Source: Gerris lacustris
Taxonomy: Eukaryota; Arthropoda; Insecta; Hemiptera; Gerridae
Direction: 5' to 3'
DNA: 64,000 nucleotides
Assembly (NCBI GenBank): GCA_951217055.1
Contig: OX578282.1
Coordinates: 45,528,829-45,592,828, forward strand
Shown: positions 38,216 through 48,350 of the stretch, piece after piece
How positions within the stretch are numbered: the first letter of the stretch is position 1
How the letters are laid out: each line of letters begins with the position of its first letter
Program-made: the position numbers and the translations under genes
Notes under the pieces: generated by a model
What the model saw: the letters and a program-made list of their open reading frames with translations, nothing else
What the model was told of the DNA's origin: nothing
Databases searched by the model: none

Positions 38216-38759
38216 TATACACGTTTCGGGACTATGAAACAGTTTATTTTGTGAAATTCTTGGGACAATATGTCTGACTTGGAAGCTGCTTGTGCCCAGT
38301 TCAGGCAATTCACGATAAACGGCGATGAAAAACGGCCAATTAAAACTTCCCCTCTGAATATTTCTCTCTCCATGAGCAGCAGTCGGGAAAAAAATGATAA
38401 TAATAATAATAATAATATTACTCAATATTATAAATAAACGGTACAAAACAATTATCACTTTACCAAGGAACTTCTAAATGAAGATCCTGTCTATAGCAGT
38501 TACTTGTACAGTTGCCACATTGCTGTGGGGACATTAAATTGTAAATATAAATGTTATAAAATTAGTTTGCTTGTTACAAAATAATAAAATGAAATAATTT
38601 ACCTGGCCATTTTTTAATCGACCATGGATTCGGTCCCAAGGCTAGTTATATCGAAATGCAGATTGCACCAGCTGCAACTGATTTTAAAAGATCTACTACT
38701 TTGGTCCTATGACTTCTTGTCGTAACTCCATCGGTTCTACCTTAAGTAGAGCTAAATTT

Positions 38760-38935
38760 GATTTTTTTTTTTTTTTTTATTTTTTTTTTTTTATTTTTTA
38801 TTTTTTATTTTTTACTTTGAGCTCTTATGGCGTCCGCAATATTGACAGATTTAATTTCTGACTGGGGTGCTTAAATCTCTCACTAATTCTCTTTAAGTCG
38901 ACTATTTATTATTTTATTAATTTGTCCTAGAGCTA
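38760..38935 (-). mobile_element. short retroposon G, copy 2
   Basis: Matches 28712-28880 (CTTATGGCGTCCGCAAT block). It starts on its left with T runs broken by A every six or seven bases (38761-38818), which on the minus strand is an (A6T)n tail. Orientation is therefore minus. Confidence 0.6.
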
Positions 38936-39301
38936 GTGTTGTTATATATTTTCTGGTGCAACTGCCTTATTCAGGGAAGAGAGGAAATTAAATGAATGCA
39001 CCAATGGTTGATGATTGTACAATGACTTCCCAGTCTAATTAGTTTTGACTGTTTATTTTCTCATATGTTATATCTTTTTAGCATTGTTATTTATTACTAT
39101 ATTACTTATTTTCGATTTGGTATTGTTTTAGATTTATAAATAGACTCATCCAAACTACAATTTGAAGAGTATTATATATTCTTAGTAATGGAATGAATGA
39201 TGTATAATATAGTCCTGATTCTATTCCTAGAAAACTTTGGAAACAAAACTATTTAAGTAGTTGGTTGTTTCTTTGGAATGTAAGTCCTTATTATATTTGA
39301 T

Positions 39302-39345
39302 TAAAACAAGCTTTCGCCTAGGGAACCTGGGCTTCTTCACTGAAA
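39302..39345 (-). ncRNA. hammerhead-like motif in inverted terminal repeat
   Basis: Minus strand: GTGAAGA (C3 of the box is G) then A, the stem-loop GCCCAGG-TT-CCCTAGGC, and GAAAGCTT. The motif ends where the inverted segment joins the coding remnant, so stem I's upstream strand is lost at the junction. Inactive by the C3 change. Confidence 0.45.
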
Positions 39346-39482
39346 AACACCACCAAAAACGACTTACACTGGAAATGTTATACATAAAATCAAATACTAA
39401 CAACATAAACTTGAAACAAGACACCAATAAATTAAGCAACATTTACACAAATATTATATTTAATACAAATAAAAATAAATAA
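39341..39482 (+). pseudogene. Penelope-like element, C-terminal end of the RT/GIY-YIG protein
   Basis: Reads KHHQKRLTLEMLYIKSNTNN, then INLKQDTNKLSNIYTNIIF, and stops at TAA 39480-39482. The pattern KR-LE-I-N-IN-DT-LS-IY is the usual tail of Penelope-like proteins after the endonuclease domain. The RT and the catalytic GIY-YIG residues are absent because of truncation. The upstream ATG at 39261 lies in the inverted repeat and is not the native start. Confidence 0.55.
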
Positions 39483-39635
39483 TTCAAAATTTTTGATTAG
39501 GTATGTCATTTAAAAAAATAAAATTAATTATTTTCAAAAAAACATTAAAACAATCAAAATTAACTTGGTAAGACTTTCTTTTCCAAAATTCGTTTTCATT
39601 TTGATCATTTGTTTCTCTAAATTTACAGTATTTCC

Positions 39636-39678
39636 AAAACCTGAAGAAGCCCAGGTTCCCTAGGCGAAAGCTTGTTTT
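39636..39678 (+). ncRNA. hammerhead-ribozyme-like motif (Penelope terminal repeat)
   Basis: Stem I AAAAC/GTTTT (39636-39640 with 39674-39678), intact CTGAAGA box 39641-39647, an extra A at 39648, stem II formed by GCC/GGC with an inner CAGG/CCTA pairing, GAA box at 39666-39668, then AG-CT (stem III of two pairs) and U as N17. The best-paired stem I of the set. The extra base before stem II and the loopless stem III are non-standard, so activity is uncertain; minimal stem III is known in Penelope hammerheads, which may act as dimers. Confidence 0.6.
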
Positions 39679-39880
39679 AATCAAATATAATAAGGACTTA
39701 AATTCCAAAGAAACAACCAACTACTTATATAAAAAAACCAAGTCCACAAAAGAAAAACTTCAATTACAAAACTATTTAGGCGTTTCATTTAATTTCGCCT
39801 ACATAATTACAGGAAACATAGCCACTAATACCTAGCATGAGCCCCGATACTTGCTCGATTCTTGCCTGATCTGAGGATCA

Positions 39881-39917
39881 CTGGACCGGTTTCGGCTAAA
39901 CGCCATATCATCAGCAG
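39881..39917 (-). ncRNA. hammerhead-ribozyme-like motif with GUC site
   Basis: Minus strand: stem I CTG/CAG, intact CTGATGA, three bases TAT, stem II GGC/GCC with loop GTTTA, GAA box, then ACCGGT (stem III AC/GT with a CG turn) and C, giving the standard GUC cleavage triplet. All core nucleotides are present. The surrounding 39830-39950 may be the end of a second Penelope-like fragment in minus orientation; no protein part was seen. Confidence 0.6.
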
Positions 39918-40046
39918 AGTCGAAGTCTCTCGTAGCCCTCTTCAAGTCTATATGAGAGAATGAAGTTGTTACAATTTGTATGTATATATAATATATGTAT
40001 ATAAATATATGTATATAAATAATAGAACAATTTGAGAACTAAAGAC

Positions 40047-40096
40047 CCCCATACACGATCAAAATGTTTGCGCAAACATTTTGACCGTGTATGGGG
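40047..40096. repeat. 50-bp palindrome, MITE end
   Basis: CCCCATACACGATCAAAATG is mirrored around TTTGCGCAAA with a single mismatched pair. It shares the CCCCATACACGGTCAAA terminus of the MITE at 38134. Further GTTTGCGCAAAC words lie just to the right (40105-40125). Confidence 0.85.
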
Positions 40097-40504
40097 CTGT
40101 TTAAGTGTTTGCGCAAACTTTTTGAAGTAGATCTGTCGTGTCCGAAATTGTTTGCGGAAACAGAGCGGTTTGAACGTCCATAGCCATGTTTGTAGACATT
40201 GTTTTAATATTTTTCAAGGTAATCCTGTTCGAATCCCGTCTAGAATGGAGATTATTTATTCTTTACTTTCTCATATACGCATCAGTATATATTATTGTAA
40301 AGAGAAAGTATAGTAATAGCCCGGAAATTCGATTGAACCGATTACAATTAAATTTGGAATACCTACATGTTCAGAAAAATTATATCCCAAAGTAAAATCG
40401 AGAAATTAATTTTAGCTCTGGAGCACCTTAGGGGTGGTGCTTATTTCTCTCGAGCACCATAAAAAATACTGAACCAAAAAAAATATTTTATTGAAAACGG
40501 TTAC

Positions 40505-40567
40505 TTTTATCAAACAAACAACAAATTAGTTTTGTTAAATGTAAACAAACTCGCTAATCGTGCATTA
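40505..40567 (-). mobile_element. repeat D, copy 3, first part (interrupted)
   Basis: Reverse complement of copies 1 and 2 around GTTTGTTTACATTTAACAAA and GCACGATTAGCGAG. It stops at TTA (40565-40567), where a 405-bp element is inserted, and resumes at 40973. Confidence 0.75.
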
Positions 40568-40972
40568 AGCCTAGTTTACATTGGTAGAGTAAACGGTTGA
40601 GTAGCACTCCACCAAGCTACTAGGCTAATGTGAACGATACGGATAGTAAACGGTCGAGGATAGTGGATAAAAGTTGGTCGAGTAAATAAGCTAGTGCGGT
40701 GGTAGAGTAGCTCGCCCGCCGACGGGTGAGTAGACCCCCCACCCTACGTCCGTCCTAACATTGAATACCTCTTCTATATATTAATTGCAGGATTATTGAT
40801 TCAGAACTAAAAACGTAATAACCTCACTTTACTAGGCTACTATATCAAGCACGTGTGAACCACTTGAAAGTCACTCTACCAAAAACCAGCCCACCATTTT
40901 ACTCGACCGTCCCTTGTGCTGAAAAGTAAGCTAGTGCACTCGACCCTTTACTCTACCAATGTAAACAAGGCT
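40568..40972. mobile_element. 405-bp MITE in repeat D, TTA target duplication
   Basis: Left terminus AGCCTAGTTTACATTGGTAG and inverted right terminus AGCCTTGTTTACATTGGTAG differ by one base in 20, and both continue AGTAAA. TTA flanks each side (40565-40567, 40973-40975); the uninserted repeat D copies read CTTCACCTTAACGCACG (58226 onward), which on the other strand has TTA once. A three-base TTA/TAA duplication fits PIF/Harbinger; a TTAA target with a one-base asymmetry (piggyBac-like) is the alternative. No coding capacity. Confidence 0.85.
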
Positions 40973-41040
40973 TTAAGGTGAATAATTCTTCTTTTTTACC
41001 GCAGTAGGGCGGAAATGAGAACATGATTAATAAGAGATGA
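40973..41040 (-). mobile_element. repeat D, copy 3, second part
   Basis: TTAAGGTGAATAATTCTTCT and ACCGCA-TAGGGCGGAAA match, inverted, 58190-58232 of copy 2. Similarity fades after about 41010. Confidence 0.7.
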
Positions 41041-41065
41041 CAGCGTCTCTGTTCGTTTATCTTAA

Positions 41066-41317
41066 GGCCTGTTTCACACTGTGCCTCGGCCACTGTGTTT
41101 CGAGACACCGGCCACAGGAATCTTGCACGGGCCACTCTAGAGCCACTGTGTCTCTTACGTCAGAGACAGAGGGAGTGTACGAGCGGCTCGCGGGGAGAGC
41201 CACCGATGAGACATAGTGTCCCGTGGCCTCCGTCTGAACGCTTCCATTTACTTCTATGTATCGGCTGTGGCTCGAGATTCTGTGGCCGGGAAACAAGGGT
41301 CCCGTGTGAAACGGGCC
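41066..41317. mobile_element. 252-bp MITE, TAA-flanked
   Basis: Left end GGCCTGTTTCACACTGTG follows TAA; the inverted right end GGCCCGTTTCACACGGGA is followed by TAA. The 3-bp TAA duplication and GGCC start fit PIF/Harbinger-type MITEs. It is distinctly GC-rich, which explains the overlapping 60-88-aa frames on both strands; none is a gene. Confidence 0.75.
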
Positions 41318-41329
41318 TAATCCTCCATT

Positions 41330-41880
41330 TCCTCAACCAAGGTTTAAGAAGTAACAAGTAACTGGTTATTATTAAATGCATACATGAGGTCGGCCTTGTT
41401 GTCTACGTAGCTTGCAAGGGTTGTTGAGGGATCCTGAGGGATATCATAAGCATATAAGTAATGGAGAAGTCATAGGATACTGCTATTCTGAAAATGATAA
41501 AATGAAAAAATAATATAAAATGCCATACTAAAAAACTGCTCTGAAAAGTATGTAATAATAATTTTGGTTTTCTACATGTCACTCATTCACTTTACACCCA
41601 CTTTGATAGTATGTGCAATTCTTATAGTTATGTTTCCTATTTCAATATTTAAATGTTAAAGATAACCTGTGATTTTTTTATTATTTTTTTTTTTTACTAT
41701 TATTTAAATAAATACTACATTTTGTTATGCATTATTGATTTGACTACAATTGTCGTTCAAGTGGACGTAATTTTAAAATTTCTGGTAAGACTTTTTGTAC
41801 AAATGTTATAATGTTTTTTCTTTGTAACTGAAAATGACTTTTTGTTTTTTCCTTTACAATTCATGTGAAATTTTAATTTG
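41330..41880. other. AT-rich non-coding stretch, possible 3' part of a Penelope-like fragment
   Basis: Nothing coding was recognised. Because the hammerhead-like motif at 41884 belongs to the same terminal-repeat family as 39636, the AT-rich DNA just before it may be the 3' untranslated part of another truncated copy. Confidence 0.3.
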
Positions 41881-41883
41881 AAG

Positions 41884-41924
41884 ATCACTGAAGAAGCTCA
41901 GGTTCCCTGGGCGAAAGCTCTGAT
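41884..41924 (+). ncRNA. hammerhead-ribozyme-like motif
   Basis: Stem I ATCA/TGAT (41884-41887 with 41921-41924), intact CTGAAGA 41888-41894, an extra A, stem II GCTCAGG/CCTGGGC of seven pairs with loop TTC, GAA box 41913-41915, AG-CT stem III and C as N17 (CUC triplet). Same family as 39636 but with a different, still complementary stem I. All conserved core bases are present except for the extra A and the loopless stem III. Confidence 0.6.
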
Positions 41925-41929
41925 GAAAT

Positions 41930-42373
41930 AATAATATATATCACTCGAAGGACATACATTCCAAATAAACCCTCCAGCCATCTATTATAATTTCAGTTTC
42001 ATTTTGTCAAACTACTTTTAAATCAGAGTACAGAGTACAAATCGAGTAGCCGCCCAACTGTCCATTAGTATGAGATAATGAGATTAATAAGGCTAATTTA
42101 TAAATATTATGGGATTGCATTCAGTACCCAAACTAAAATATTGAGAGTATAATTAATTAGGAAGAACCCTAGCGCTGAGCTCCAACAAACAGACTAGAAA
42201 TAGGAGCTCAAATATTTGAACTATTCTGATGTTTTGAATTCGTAAACTTTAGTTTTTTCCATTGGAAATAATTCGCTAATAGAGCCACTGGCATGGCGGG
42301 AGTTTGAGCCGGGACTGTGGCCAAAATACGTTTCATGGGTCCCTGATCACGAAAAAATAGGTTTTACTACAAA

Positions 42374-42378
<5 letters not shown>
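41930..42378. other. AT-rich non-coding stretch
   Basis: The first 40 bases continue the Penelope-type terminal repeat (GGACATACATTCC against GGACTTAAATTCC at 39691). The rest is unassigned. Confidence 0.35.

Positions 42379-42436
<58 letters not shown>
42379..42436. repeat. (TA)n microsatellite
   Basis: About 58 bases of AT dinucleotides directly before the 149-bp inverted-repeat element. Confidence 0.97.
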
Positions 42437-42437
<1 letters not shown>

Positions 42438-42439
<2 letters not shown>

Positions 42440-42586
42440 GAAAACAAACAAAACTCAGGTTTCGGTCACAAAAATCGTCTTTATGTTACAATCCCGACGT
42501 TTCGGTTTTTACTTAAAACCTTCTTCAGGGGCCGTAAAACATCTAAACAACGACTGCCTGTTTTGTTTGTTTTCTGTTTATATTTA
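42438..42586. mobile_element. 149-bp element with 17-bp inverted ends and a hammerhead-like core
   Basis: Ends CAGAAAACAAACAAAAC and GTTTTGTTTGTTTTCTG are exact inverted copies. The first 50 bases are the half-unit of the perfect palindrome at 1643-1734. A hammerhead-like motif fills the middle on the minus strand. (TA)n arrays flank it on both sides, as at 1643. No protein-coding content. Confidence 0.7.
42493..42541 (-). ncRNA. hammerhead-ribozyme-like motif with GUC site
   Basis: Minus strand: stem I CCC/GGG, intact CTGAAGA box, an extra A, stem II GGTTTT/AAAACC with loop AAGTA, GAAAC and GTC. Stem III is only AC/GT without a loop. All core bases match the hammerhead consensus apart from the extra A after the box. 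Confidence 0.6.
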
Positions 42587-42603
42587 CGGTCGAGAAGATA
42601 TTC

Positions 42604-42828
<225 letters not shown>

Positions 42829-42867
42829 TGAGATTATCTAACGTTTCGCGCAGAGGAAAGTTTATAT

Positions 42868-43093
<226 letters not shown>

Positions 43094-43269
43094 TATATGT
43101 ATTTCTAGCGGATTTCTTGTGAGCACGATAGCTCTCGAACGAATTGACGTATCAAAATAAAACTTGCACCGAAAAATCAAGCTCGGTGAGATGAGGATTC
43201 CCTAAAAAAAATGGGATCTTTATGACGTCATTAACCCCTCCTGATGGGTCAGGAAAGATTAAAAATAAT

Positions 43270-43539
43270 CCTACCGCGGGTTTCCGCAAGCCAAGCGAAT
43301 TTCCATTGGAAATTTGTAGTTCAAGGTTGTGCAGTTTAAACCTCTTTGAAACTACTACTATTATGTTTAACTAAGCATTATTATTAAAACCCTAATCTAA
43401 CTAAAATATTTCTTATACATTTTCTTAACTTAAAACAATCCACACAATTGTAGTAGTTATGAAGGAAGTTTAAACTGTACAACATTGAACAACAAATTTC
43501 CAATGGAAATTCGCTTGGCTTGTGGAAACCCGCGGTAGG
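43270..43539. mobile_element. 270-bp MITE with about 100-bp inverted arms, ATAAT flanks
   Basis: Left arm CCTACCGCGGGTTTCCGCAA, AATTTCCATTGGAAATTT; the right arm is its inverted copy with few changes (TTTCCACAAG). ATAAT flanks both sides (43265-43269, 43540-43544). A five-base duplication is unusual for the common MITE superfamilies, and part of it could be chance in AT-rich DNA. Non-coding. Confidence 0.8.
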
Positions 43540-43544
43540 ATAAT

Positions 43545-43812
43545 TTAATTAATGAAAAATAATTAAATTTCTGCTTTGACTTATAAACCAAATAAAAAAG
43601 AAAAATCTTGTTTATTTATAACAGTTTATTTATTTCTTCATTATTTTCTGGTGATAAAAAGTTGGGTTTTTTAAAACTCAATTTTCCACTTTATGAATTT
43701 CTTCGTTATAAGAAGAAAAGTTTTACATTATTAGTTGCATTTCTTCTTAGTTTATGCAAGTTCTGGATATCTCTGGTAGCATTGATTTTTCCATTAGTAT
43801 CTAATTATTTTA

Positions 43813-43887
<75 letters not shown>

Positions 43888-44289
43888 TATAATATATATA
43901 TTATTTCGCTCTTTAAACTAGTTCTGCAAAATTTTATTTATTTTTATACACTTCATTTTTATTTATACATTTTTTTGCCTCTTTCCTTTTCATAATGTAC
44001 TTTATAAAGTTCTTCTTTTATCTTGTTATAAAATGCTGTTATTCCTTATTTGCTTTTCAGAATATACCTTAATAACATTTTATTTATTTATATTTGTATA
44101 TTACCCTTTATTTCTATACTTTGCTTATTCTTATTCAGGTCTCTGTAGGGTATTAATAACTTCAATTCAATCCTTTTTAGCTATATTTAACCTTCTTTGA
44201 GGCACCTTCAGGCCTAAAAGAAGATTTTTAAATTTTATTTCTCATATCTAGATTAACTTGCCTCTTTATATAACATGCTGTGTATAACT
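43545..44289. other. AT-rich non-coding stretch with (TA)n
   Basis: Contains a 69-base (TA)n at 43815-43883; the 94-aa frame here runs into it. Nothing else was recognised. Confidence 0.45.
43815..43883. repeat. (TA)n microsatellite
   Basis: Uninterrupted AT dinucleotides. Confidence 0.97.
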
Positions 44290-45296
44290 TTTAAACAAAA
44301 CTTCAAATTTTCATGAATAATAATGAATGTTTCTCTGTCTGTCTATATGTCTGTCTGTCTGTCTCTTATGCCTGCCTAAACCGTTCATCCGATTGCAATG
44401 AATGGTTGGACGCATTCCCGGGAAGGTTTCTGAGTAAAACTATGTTCCGATTTTGGTACCCAGGGGTACGGGGTACAAATGTCAAAGTAATGACTGGAAA
44501 AATATTTCTATAATCTATATCTATCATCTCATTGCGATGAAACTTTCGGGAATGGTTGGACGCATGCCTAGGAAGGTTTCTGAGTTTGTAAAACTATGTT
44601 CTGATTATGGTACACAGGGTTACGGGGTAGAAATGTCAAAGTAATGAAAACCTTTAATGATGCATATCGGTGAAAAGCTCTTTAAAAGTATAGTAATTGT
44701 TGTTATATACCTACATTTTTGTCATATTTTCATTTAGGAGGGGGTAAAATGGAAAATACTGGATAAATATTTCTACAATCTATATCTATAAAAATAATCG
44801 GTCCGAGACAACTCAGACAAACTTTCTCTTATACGAGTTCATAATTACTTAGCCCAAAGTTTTCTATTCATTAGATTTCGTGTGTACATTTAATTATTAT
44901 TAAACATTTCATCAAAATTTATTACTTATCCTGGGCGGGGAATCGGATCTGGGCTCTCTCCGTCCGTGTTTTAAGCTATTTTCTCAGGAACTAGATTTTT
45001 CCTGGAAAAACGACTTATATAATTAGATTCGTATTCGACTCACTTACATTTTTTAAAAAACACTTTTTGGACTCAAATCCATCAAAATCTCAAAATATAA
45101 TTTTCTCTTTATATGCGAAAGTAATAAAACTGAATGATTGTTTATTTGTATGTGTCTTATGCCAATATTGTATATTTTACAAGTATATAATATTGCAAAT
45201 TTTAATATAATTTTTTCATCTAAGGCAACATTATTTAACTAAATAAACTATTTACAAGGTTTTTCAAAGGTACGAAGCTCACCGGGTCAGCTAGTT
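44290..45296 (-). mobile_element. dispersed repeat C, minus-strand copy
   Basis: On the minus strand it begins ACTAGCTGACCCGGTGAGCT (plus-strand end near 45293) and ends after a GACA run (44337-44365 as GTCT on plus). The internal block with GAAAAGCTCTTTAAAAG and ATGTCAAAGTAATGA is the reverse complement of 4985-5300. Its first part duplicates itself: TTCATCCGATTGCAATGAAT and TGGTTGGACGCAT recur about 140 bases later. Includes the segment matching 17895-18160. Non-coding. Confidence 0.65.
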
Positions 45297-45299
45297 AAT

Positions 45300-46960
45300 T
45301 AATAAATAAAAAAAAAAAAAAATATAACAGTATCATTACTCTAACCTTTAATAATACCTCCTAAAACATAACTTAATTTATTTTTCTTAGTTATTTTCTT
45401 TCCCGGAAATTCACATATGTATCTATCTATAATTACATTACATTTATGTATTTTTTTTTTTTTATAAAAATTATAATTTGATTATTATTACCTTATTCTT
45501 TACTCCTATTTATCTTCTGCATAAGGTCTGTTGCAAATAGTCACTATTATTTATTTAAATCCAATCCCTTTACTTCACTACAATTTAATTAAAAACATTT
45601 TTCATTTTCTCGTATTTTATTTATTCATTTGTACTTCTTTTTTACCCCTTATCGATTTCTGTATAAAACAATATTAGGTTTTACGACATTGCCGCTCTCT
45701 ATTCTGTTTATAAAATAGTAATAATCAAGGACCACTGATTTGCAAAGTTGTAGATTTAAAAAAAAAATCGTTTAAATTGGAATAATAATTCCCAATGGGT
45801 TTTTAATAATAAATACGGTGTCTATATTGTGTATAATATCTTAGTAATAAAAATATTAGTTTTTTTTCCTTTATTTTCATCTAAGATTCGCTTATTAATA
45901 TCTAATTTGACGATAATGTTTATGTGGGCAAAATGCTTTTATGTGAGTAATTACGTCACAAAGGAGACACGACTAGGTCCGGCGCCGCGCCGTATTAAGA
46001 AGAACCGAGGACTGGAGAGAAGAATGACGCTCGGAGGGTGCTCACTTGCTAGCTAGACAGTCTGATTAGCTAAAAGTTACGCATTCGCTTCTGTGGAGGT
46101 CTTCCTTTCTTTCCTTATCTAAATGCTCTTAACTTTTTCACTCTCAGGTCCCCCCTTTCCTCGATAGGGGATGGGGTGTCTCTTTATCCAATATCTGAGT
46201 AATTGTAAAATTAATCATTACTACTTATTTAATAGTGTTAGCATTGAAGAATATATTGTATTTCTTGTGGCCTATCAAAATTATCTTGTCTAAATATTAT
46301 TTCTCCATAGTAAACAAAAGGATGTTTTATCATGTGGAAGGTAGTATGAGAGTTATATGATATAGTGAATGTTATTTTTCTGTAAGTCCGGCGTAGAGAG
46401 TGGAGCACAGATTGGAAGGCAAGCCTGACATCACATGTTACCCAAATCTCCTCGTGTGTTTTTGTCAAGGGCCTGGACTAGGATTATGCATATGAGTTAG
46501 GGCTACCAATACACCAGCTTGGAAAATTTCCTCTCCTTTGCATTATTCAGTTTTTCCCTACGGGTAGTGTATGAAAAGCAACACTGTGTACAAAACACTC
46601 GAAATATTCTACATCTAGGTTGTAGTGGTACAACACTTTCATCTCTACGAAACACGGCAAGGTAAAAATACTCAGGTCTTCGGCTCAAAGAAGCAAAATA
46701 GAATTGTAAATGCCTACTAACTATATAATTCTGTTGAAACTTCTTCTCTGAAAAAAAAAAAAAAGAAAAAAAGAAAAGTTTTCTGAAATCCAGGCGGATA
46801 TTGTTTTAGATTAAAACAAGATCCAGAGTATCAACTTTGTTTTTTCCAAAACTGGTTAAAGCTGAGTTTAATTGAAAGTCGGCAATGATAAAATAGTTAT
46901 TTATGCACCTAGGGAGTAAAGAGTAAAGTAAGCCATTATTCGAAAAAGTTGGTTCTTGAG
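45300..46960. other. non-coding stretch with a GC-richer patch
   Basis: 45950-46180 is markedly less AT-rich (GTCCGGCGCCGCGCCGTATT near 45977) and single-copy here. A promoter or exon is possible but unproven. The rest is AT-rich. No gene was recognised. Confidence 0.35.
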
Positions 46961-46964
46961 GCGT

Positions 46965-47530
46965 AGCTGAAGTAACCATGGTCCCTAAATCCCGAGGCGA
47001 AGCCGAGGGAATAACTCTAATTAGCTCCCGAGGCGCAGCCGAGGGACATAATTATCGCGAGGGGAATAATGGCACTTTACTCACGAGGAACATACAATAT
47101 TTCATCTCCAGTAGGAAGAAAATACACATTTTCATCCATTGCACAGTTTTTATTTATTATTTTAATAAATAACAATAATTATTAGCACTTTAAGTAGCAG
47201 ATGTAAGAGATTCAATATTAAAAACAAATAAGAATTGGAATTAAACTCAAATAGAAGGTTATTTAGATGTAGGTTATAAACAAAGATAAACATGGACAAA
47301 AAAGCGCAATGCCGCCAACCTGATTTCAACAACTTCATTACATTAGCCATTCATTTTCTACTATTTATAAAATAATTAAGTTGCAATCTTTACTTTTTCG
47401 CCCTACTTTTACTTTTTCTCCCTACTTTTTGAGTTCAGGGATGAAAAGACCTGTTTTAGTCCCTCTAAACTAATTAAAAATCATAACTTTTTCTCCCTAC
47501 TGGAGATAAATACAATTATTACTTCATACT
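46965..47530. repeat. unassigned repeat with CGAGGCG-AGCCGAGGGA words
   Basis: CCCGAGGCGAAGCCGAGGGA (46991) and CCCGAGGCGCAGCCGAGGGA (47028) are direct copies 37 bases apart. TCATCTCCAGTAGG-AGAAAA (47103) is mirrored by TTTTTCTCCCTACTGGAGAT (47488), giving outer inverted repeats. Possibly a decayed element; class unknown. Confidence 0.45.
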
Positions 47531-47539
47531 AAAGATGAG

Positions 47540-48257
47540 GTAATAACTTAATAATGCTGTTAAAAATGACACCTTCAATAAAAATTGAATGATCTTCTAA
47601 TTTACAGGTGGGTACTTTTTACAAGTGTTAGACTTTCTATAAGAATTAATCGAATTCGGGGCTAAGTTTTTCTCCGGACGTGTCTAAATCATTGGAGTAG
47701 TTATTTGTTCATGGTTACTTATTTATATTGTTCGTTGGTCTTTCCTAAATGAACTAAATTCATTAACTCCATAGCAATTCCAGATCTTAGGAATGATGTC
47801 TTATTCACTTACTTAATCGTATACTCTTTTACCTTGTAGAATGAGGCTTACCTCTTGACTAACATTATTCTAAGCTTTACTTTAGAGAGGAATTATTGTA
47901 TTATATATTTTACCCCAGTAGACTGTCATCAAACATTTCCGAATCATCTTAGTTAATTTGTTTGGTCGATATGTAAGATTTATTCTCCCGATTTCCTCGG
48001 GATGTTTGGCTCCTTATGAAAGAAATATAACAATGATGACCTACCTCATAACAATTCTAGAAAAGTTAATAAAAAAAAAATTGACGAGATTATTTCGGTA
48101 AAAAAGAAATTAGGGTTGACACATATTTTATGAAATATACGAGTACAGACAGTAGAATACCTGTTATAATGATAGGGTAATAATATTACTTGCCATTTGT
48201 TCTTTGAGGATAACAGAAAAGCTGTTCCTGATTATTTTTTTTTAAGACTATAAACTT

Positions 48258-48350
<93 letters not shown>

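Larger units (their letters stand above)
39240..39738 (+). mobile_element. 5'-truncated Penelope-like element with inverted upstream terminal repeat
   Basis: Left segment 39258-39340 is the inverted copy of right segment 39641-39720 (GGTTGTTTCTTTGGAATGTA, AAACAAGCTTTCGCC, GGGAACCTGGGCTTCTTCA). Between them lie the last codons of a Penelope-type protein and a 3' untranslated stretch. One terminal repeat in direct and one in inverted position around a 5'-truncated body is a known layout of Penelope-like insertions. Each repeat holds a hammerhead-like core. Confidence 0.65.

Noticed and set aside
40204..40222. Second tRNA-like B box (GTTCGAATCC)
   Set aside because: No A box at the right distance, no acceptor pairing and no SINE body follows; probably chance.
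41057..41381. 60-88-aa frames on both strands near 41.1-41.4 kb
   Set aside because: All lie within or run through the GC-rich inverted-repeat MITE 41066-41317 and mirror each other on the two strands.
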